From: Bacteroidales bacterium UBA1256 | Lineage (GTDB): Bacteria > Bacteroidota > Bacteroidia > Bacteroidales > Paludibacteraceae | Assembly (NCBI GenBank): GCA_002308195.1 | Contig: DBVU01000060.1 | Span: forward strand, 13,082-21,158 | Length of the DNA stretch: 8,077 nucleotides | Reading direction: 5' to 3' | Part shown: piece after piece, positions 5,628 through 8,077 of the stretch | How the letters are laid out: every line of letters begins with the position of its first letter | Position numbering within the stretch: the first letter of the stretch is position 1 | Position numbers and translations under genes: made by a program | The notes under the pieces: model-generated | What the model was told of the DNA's origin: nothing | The model's database searches: none | Seen by the model: only the letters and a program-made list of their open reading frames with translations

Positions 5628-6610
5628 CATTTGCTAATCCAGGATATTTGTGGCTGCTACTCCTATTGATTCCAGTCATAGGATGGTATCTCTACGAGTT
5701 GCGCAAATCGGATGCGAGCGTCCTGCTATCCGACACAGGTTCATTGCAACGTCAGAAGAAAAGCCTGAGGATCTATCTGCTACATGTGCCGTTTGTGCTG
5801 CGTGTGGCTGCTATCAGCTTGCTCGCCATCGCTTTGGCACGGCCGCAACTGACCAATCGTTGGTCTTCGGAATCGACCGAAGGAATAGACATCATGATGG
5901 CTCTGGATATATCGGGAACGATGTTGGCTGAAGACTTGCGTCCGAATCGTCTGGAGGCCGCCAAACAAGTGGCATCCGACTTCGTAATAGCTCGTCCGAA
6001 TGACCAGATTGGACTGGTAGTGTTTGCCGGCGAGAGTTTCACTCAATGTCCGCTGACGACCGATCACGCTGTGCTGGTAAACCTCTTCAAATCAGTGGAA
6101 TACGGCATGATTGAAGACGGAACAGCTATTGGTTTGGGTCTAGCCAACGCGGTTAACCGAATGAAAGACAGCGAGACCAAATCGAAAGTAGTGATTCTGC
6201 TGACAGATGGTAGCAACAACCGTGGCGACATAGATCCGCAGACGGCAGCAGAGATAGCCAAGACTTTCGGAATACGCGTTTACACGGTAGGTGTTGGCAG
6301 TTATGGCCAGACACGCGTGCCAGTACATACGCCGATGGGCGTGCAATACATGACGATGGATTCGGAGTTTGACGAGGGCACGCTTCGCCGCATAGCCGAG
6401 ACCACCGGAGGACAGTATTTCCGCGCCACAGACAACAACAGTCTGAAGCAGATTTACGAGCAAATAGACCAACTGGAAAAAACAAAACTGCGTGTTCGTG
6501 AATATGCGAAACACTCGGAGAACTTCGCTCCATTCCTCTATGCTGCCCTACTCTGCTTGATGCTAGAACTGATTTTGAGATATTTTGTATTACGTACTAT
6601 AGCACAATAA
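5624..6610 (+). CDS. batA: BatA, membrane-anchored VWA protein
   Basis: The 328-residue protein has two N-terminal membrane helices (about 7-25 and 55-73), a VWA domain (about 88-285) and a C-terminal helix (about 301-323), the classic BatA/BatB layout. The MIDAS is complete: D95-I-S97-G-T99, T167 in DGTAIG and D195 in LLTDG. The ALARPQ motif after helix 2 and VVFAGESFTQCPLTTD (132-147) are typical of Bat VWA proteins. By topology the VWA domain should face the opposite side of the membrane from the short loop between helices 1 and 2 (about 26-54). BatA is thought to form a complex with BatB and TPR partners; the B. fragilis locus was tied to aerotolerance, though its general role is debated. 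It overlaps the preceding gene by 4 bp and leaves 1 bp before batB. Confidence 0.95.
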   Translation: MTFANPGYLWLLLLLIPVIGWYLYELRKSDASVLLSDTGSLQRQKKSLRIYLLHVPFVLRVAAISLLAIALARPQLTNRWSSESTEGIDIMMALDISGTMLAEDLRPNRLEAAKQVASDFVIARPNDQIGLVVFAGESFTQCPLTTDHAVLVNLFKSVEYGMIEDGTAIGLGLANAVNRMKDSETKSKVVILLTDGSNNRGDIDPQTAAEIAKTFGIRVYTVGVGSYGQTRVPVHTPMGVQYMTMDSEFDEGTLRRIAETTGGQYFRATDNNSLKQIYEQIDQLEKTKLRVREYAKHSENFAPFLYAALLCLMLELILRYFVLRTIAQ

Positions 6611-6611
6611 T

Positions 6612-7637
6612 ATGTTTCGTTTTGCAAATATAGATATGCTTTGGCTACTATTCAGTATTCCTGTTTTTGTAGCCGCCTATGGCGTTTATACGCGCCGCAA
6701 ACGCCGCCAACTGGAGGAGTTCGGCGACCGTGAACTAGTGGAGGCATTGATGCCAAATGCCAGTCGCGTACGTCCGACCGTGAAATTCGGCATACTGATG
6801 GTGGCATTAGCACTATTAATTTTCGCGGCTGCTCGTCCGCAATTCGGTCAGAGCGAGCGTACGGAAAAAAGGCAAGGTATCGAAGCCATCGTGGCACTGG
6901 ACATATCGAATTCGATGCTGGCCGAGGATGTGGCTCCCAACCGTTTGGATCGCGCCAAACAGATGCTGAGCAAGATGATGGACAATATGGTGAACGACAA
7001 AGTTGGTCTGGTAGTTTTTGCCGGCGATGCGTTCATTCAGCTACCTATTACTTGCGATTATGTGTCGGCAAAGATGTTTCTGAATACTATCAGTCCCAAG
7101 TTGATTAAGACTCAGGGCACGGCCATTGGTCAGGCACTATCCACAGCCATCCGTTGTTTTGGCGAGCAGAGTGATGCCAGTCGTGCCATCATACTGATTA
7201 CCGATGGAGAAAACCACGAGGATGATGCTGTGGCAGTTGCTACACGCGCCAAAGAGGAAGGAATAAAAGTTCTGGTAGTAGGTATCGGTAAGCCTGAGGG
7301 TAGCCCGATTCCTGTTCCGGGAACGAACAACTTCATGAAAGACCGCGAGGGAAATGTAGTGGTAAGTCGTTTGAACGAAGATATGTGTCGCGAGATTGCG
7401 CAAGCAGGCGGAGGTATCTATGTACGTTGCGATAACACCAACACTGCCATGCGAGCACTAGAGAAAGAGCTCGACAAACTGGCAACGCAAGAGATTGAGA
7501 CACAGGTATTTACCGACTACAACGAACAATTCCAGAGTTTTGCGCTCATTGCACTACTCCTATTGGTGATTGATTTCTTTATCTTCAACCGTAAGAACAA
7601 AGCCATCACACGACTGGATATTTTTGGGGAGAAATGA
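6612..7637 (+). CDS. batB: BatB, membrane-anchored VWA protein
   Basis: The 341-residue paralogue of BatA has membrane helices at about 7-25 and 58-75, a VWA domain at about 90-290 and a C-terminal helix at about 309-326. MIDAS residues are D97-I-S99-N-S101, T170 in QGTAIG and D198 in ITDGE. Compared with BatA it has Asn in place of Gly in the DxSxS loop and the variant ITDGENHEDDA (196-206), both of which I associate with BatB. The sequence has clearly diverged from BatA, so this is an old duplication, not a recent one. It starts 1 bp after batA stops, and its own stop overlaps or abuts the batC start, so the three are almost certainly co-transcribed and coupled. Confidence 0.95.
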   Translation: MFRFANIDMLWLLFSIPVFVAAYGVYTRRKRRQLEEFGDRELVEALMPNASRVRPTVKFGILMVALALLIFAAARPQFGQSERTEKRQGIEAIVALDISNSMLAEDVAPNRLDRAKQMLSKMMDNMVNDKVGLVVFAGDAFIQLPITCDYVSAKMFLNTISPKLIKTQGTAIGQALSTAIRCFGEQSDASRAIILITDGENHEDDAVAVATRAKEEGIKVLVVGIGKPEGSPIPVPGTNNFMKDREGNVVVSRLNEDMCREIAQAGGGIYVRCDNTNTAMRALEKELDKLATQEIETQVFTDYNEQFQSFALIALLLLVIDFFIFNRKNKAITRLDIFGEK

Positions 7638-7639
7638 TT

Positions 7640-8077
7640 ATGAAAAGACTATTGGTAATATGCAATCTATTGTTGCTCGTGGCTTACCCGCCGCTCTACG
7701 CTCAGCGCGAAGCAGGCGATGTGAGACGTGGCAACCGTGAGTATAAGAAACAGAACTACACCGAGGCTGAAGTGGACTATCGCCGTGCGCTAGAGACTAA
7801 TAAAGATAGTTATGAGGCGCATTACAACCTAGGCGATGCGCTATTCAAGCAAGATAAGTATGCCGAGGCACAGACGGAGTTTGAGACTGCCGCAAAGATG
7901 CTAGATCCGAAAAAGGATAAAGAGCGTGCGGCTAAGGCTTTTCACAATCTGGGTAACTGTCATTTTGCGCAACAACAATACGACAAGGCTGTAGCGGCTT
8001 ATCAGGCCTCGCTGCGAGCTAATCCGAAAGATAATGATACTCGTTACAATCTGGTGAAAGCGATGCAGATGTTGCAA
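7640..8077 (+). CDS. batC: BatC, periplasmic TPR protein, 3' end outside window
   Basis: The frame is open from the ATG at 7640 to the edge (146 codons, no stop). The N-terminus MKRLLVICNLLLLVAYPPLY ending in A-Q is a signal peptide, so the rest is periplasmic. TPR motifs follow: about 30-56 (RRGNREYKKQNYTEAEVDYR and following), 62-90 (YEAHYNLGDALFKQDKYAEA) and 101-130 (AFHNLGNCHFAQQQYDKAVA), each with the usual small/aromatic spacing. An ATG at 7634, overlapping the batB stop as ATGA, is in the same frame and would add only two residues. I prefer 7640 because GGGGAG (7627-7632) is 7 nt upstream and the peptide then begins MKR. BatC is thought to scaffold BatA/BatB. BatD and BatE should follow beyond the window. 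Confidence 0.9.
   Translation, partial: MKRLLVICNLLLLVAYPPLYAQREAGDVRRGNREYKKQNYTEAEVDYRRALETNKDSYEAHYNLGDALFKQDKYAEAQTEFETAAKMLDPKKDKERAAKAFHNLGNCHFAQQQYDKAVAAYQASLRANPKDNDTRYNLVKAMQMLQ

Noticed and set aside
6140..6533. Two long minus-strand frames inside batA (124 and 126 aa)
   Set aside because: They lie antisense to an intact BatA domain, are Cys/Ser/His-rich and overlap each other, as expected for shadows.
5624..7637. Recent tandem duplication of batA/batB
   Set aside because: The two share layout and MIDAS motifs but differ through most of the sequence; this is the ancient paralogy seen in Bat loci generally.

Overview
The window reads as chromosomal DNA from a member of the Bacteroidota, most likely order Bacteroidales. 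Four things support this. The + strand operon is the Bacteroides aerotolerance (Bat) locus in its usual gene order. The two clearest promoters match the Bacteroidetes type (TTG, then 20 nt, then TAnnTTTG). Most starts lack a Shine-Dalgarno sequence. One gene encodes a NagB-like/PIG-L fusion of a kind I know from Bacteroides. These assignments rest on motifs and remembered family patterns; no database search was run.

Left half (1-2581), minus strand. The first gene is the N-terminal 483 residues of a two-domain sugar enzyme (1-1451, cut by the window edge). It has a glucosamine-6-phosphate-deaminase-like domain that has lost most of its catalytic residues, followed by a PIG-L deacetylase domain with an intact HPDD motif. 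The second is a small basic protein of unknown function (1523-1951). Upstream of it is a striking non-coding stretch (1952-2143) with five tandem 11-bp repeats and a perfect 25-bp palindrome. The third is a short lipoprotein (2144-2581) resembling the putative lipoproteins paired with radical SAM enzymes in Bacteroidetes.

Right half (2720-8077), plus strand, divergent from the lipoprotein. Six closely packed genes form the Bat operon: a MoxR-family AAA+ ATPase, a DUF58 protein with a von Willebrand A (VWA) fold, a single-pass membrane protein with an N-terminal periplasmic domain, BatA, BatB and the start of BatC (cut at 8077). BatD and BatE would be expected just beyond the edge. All three VWA-type proteins keep complete metal-ion-dependent adhesion site (MIDAS) residues and the ATPase keeps its Walker and sensor motifs, so the machine looks functional. 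In the likely arrangement, the cytoplasmic MoxR ATPase and DUF58 protein act on a membrane complex of BatA/BatB with periplasmic TPR partners such as BatC. This set was linked to oxygen tolerance in B. fragilis and more generally to envelope stress, but its molecular role is unsettled.

I see no tRNA, rRNA, CRISPR array, insertion sequence or phage gene. The least explained part is the repeat/palindrome region at 2006-2109.
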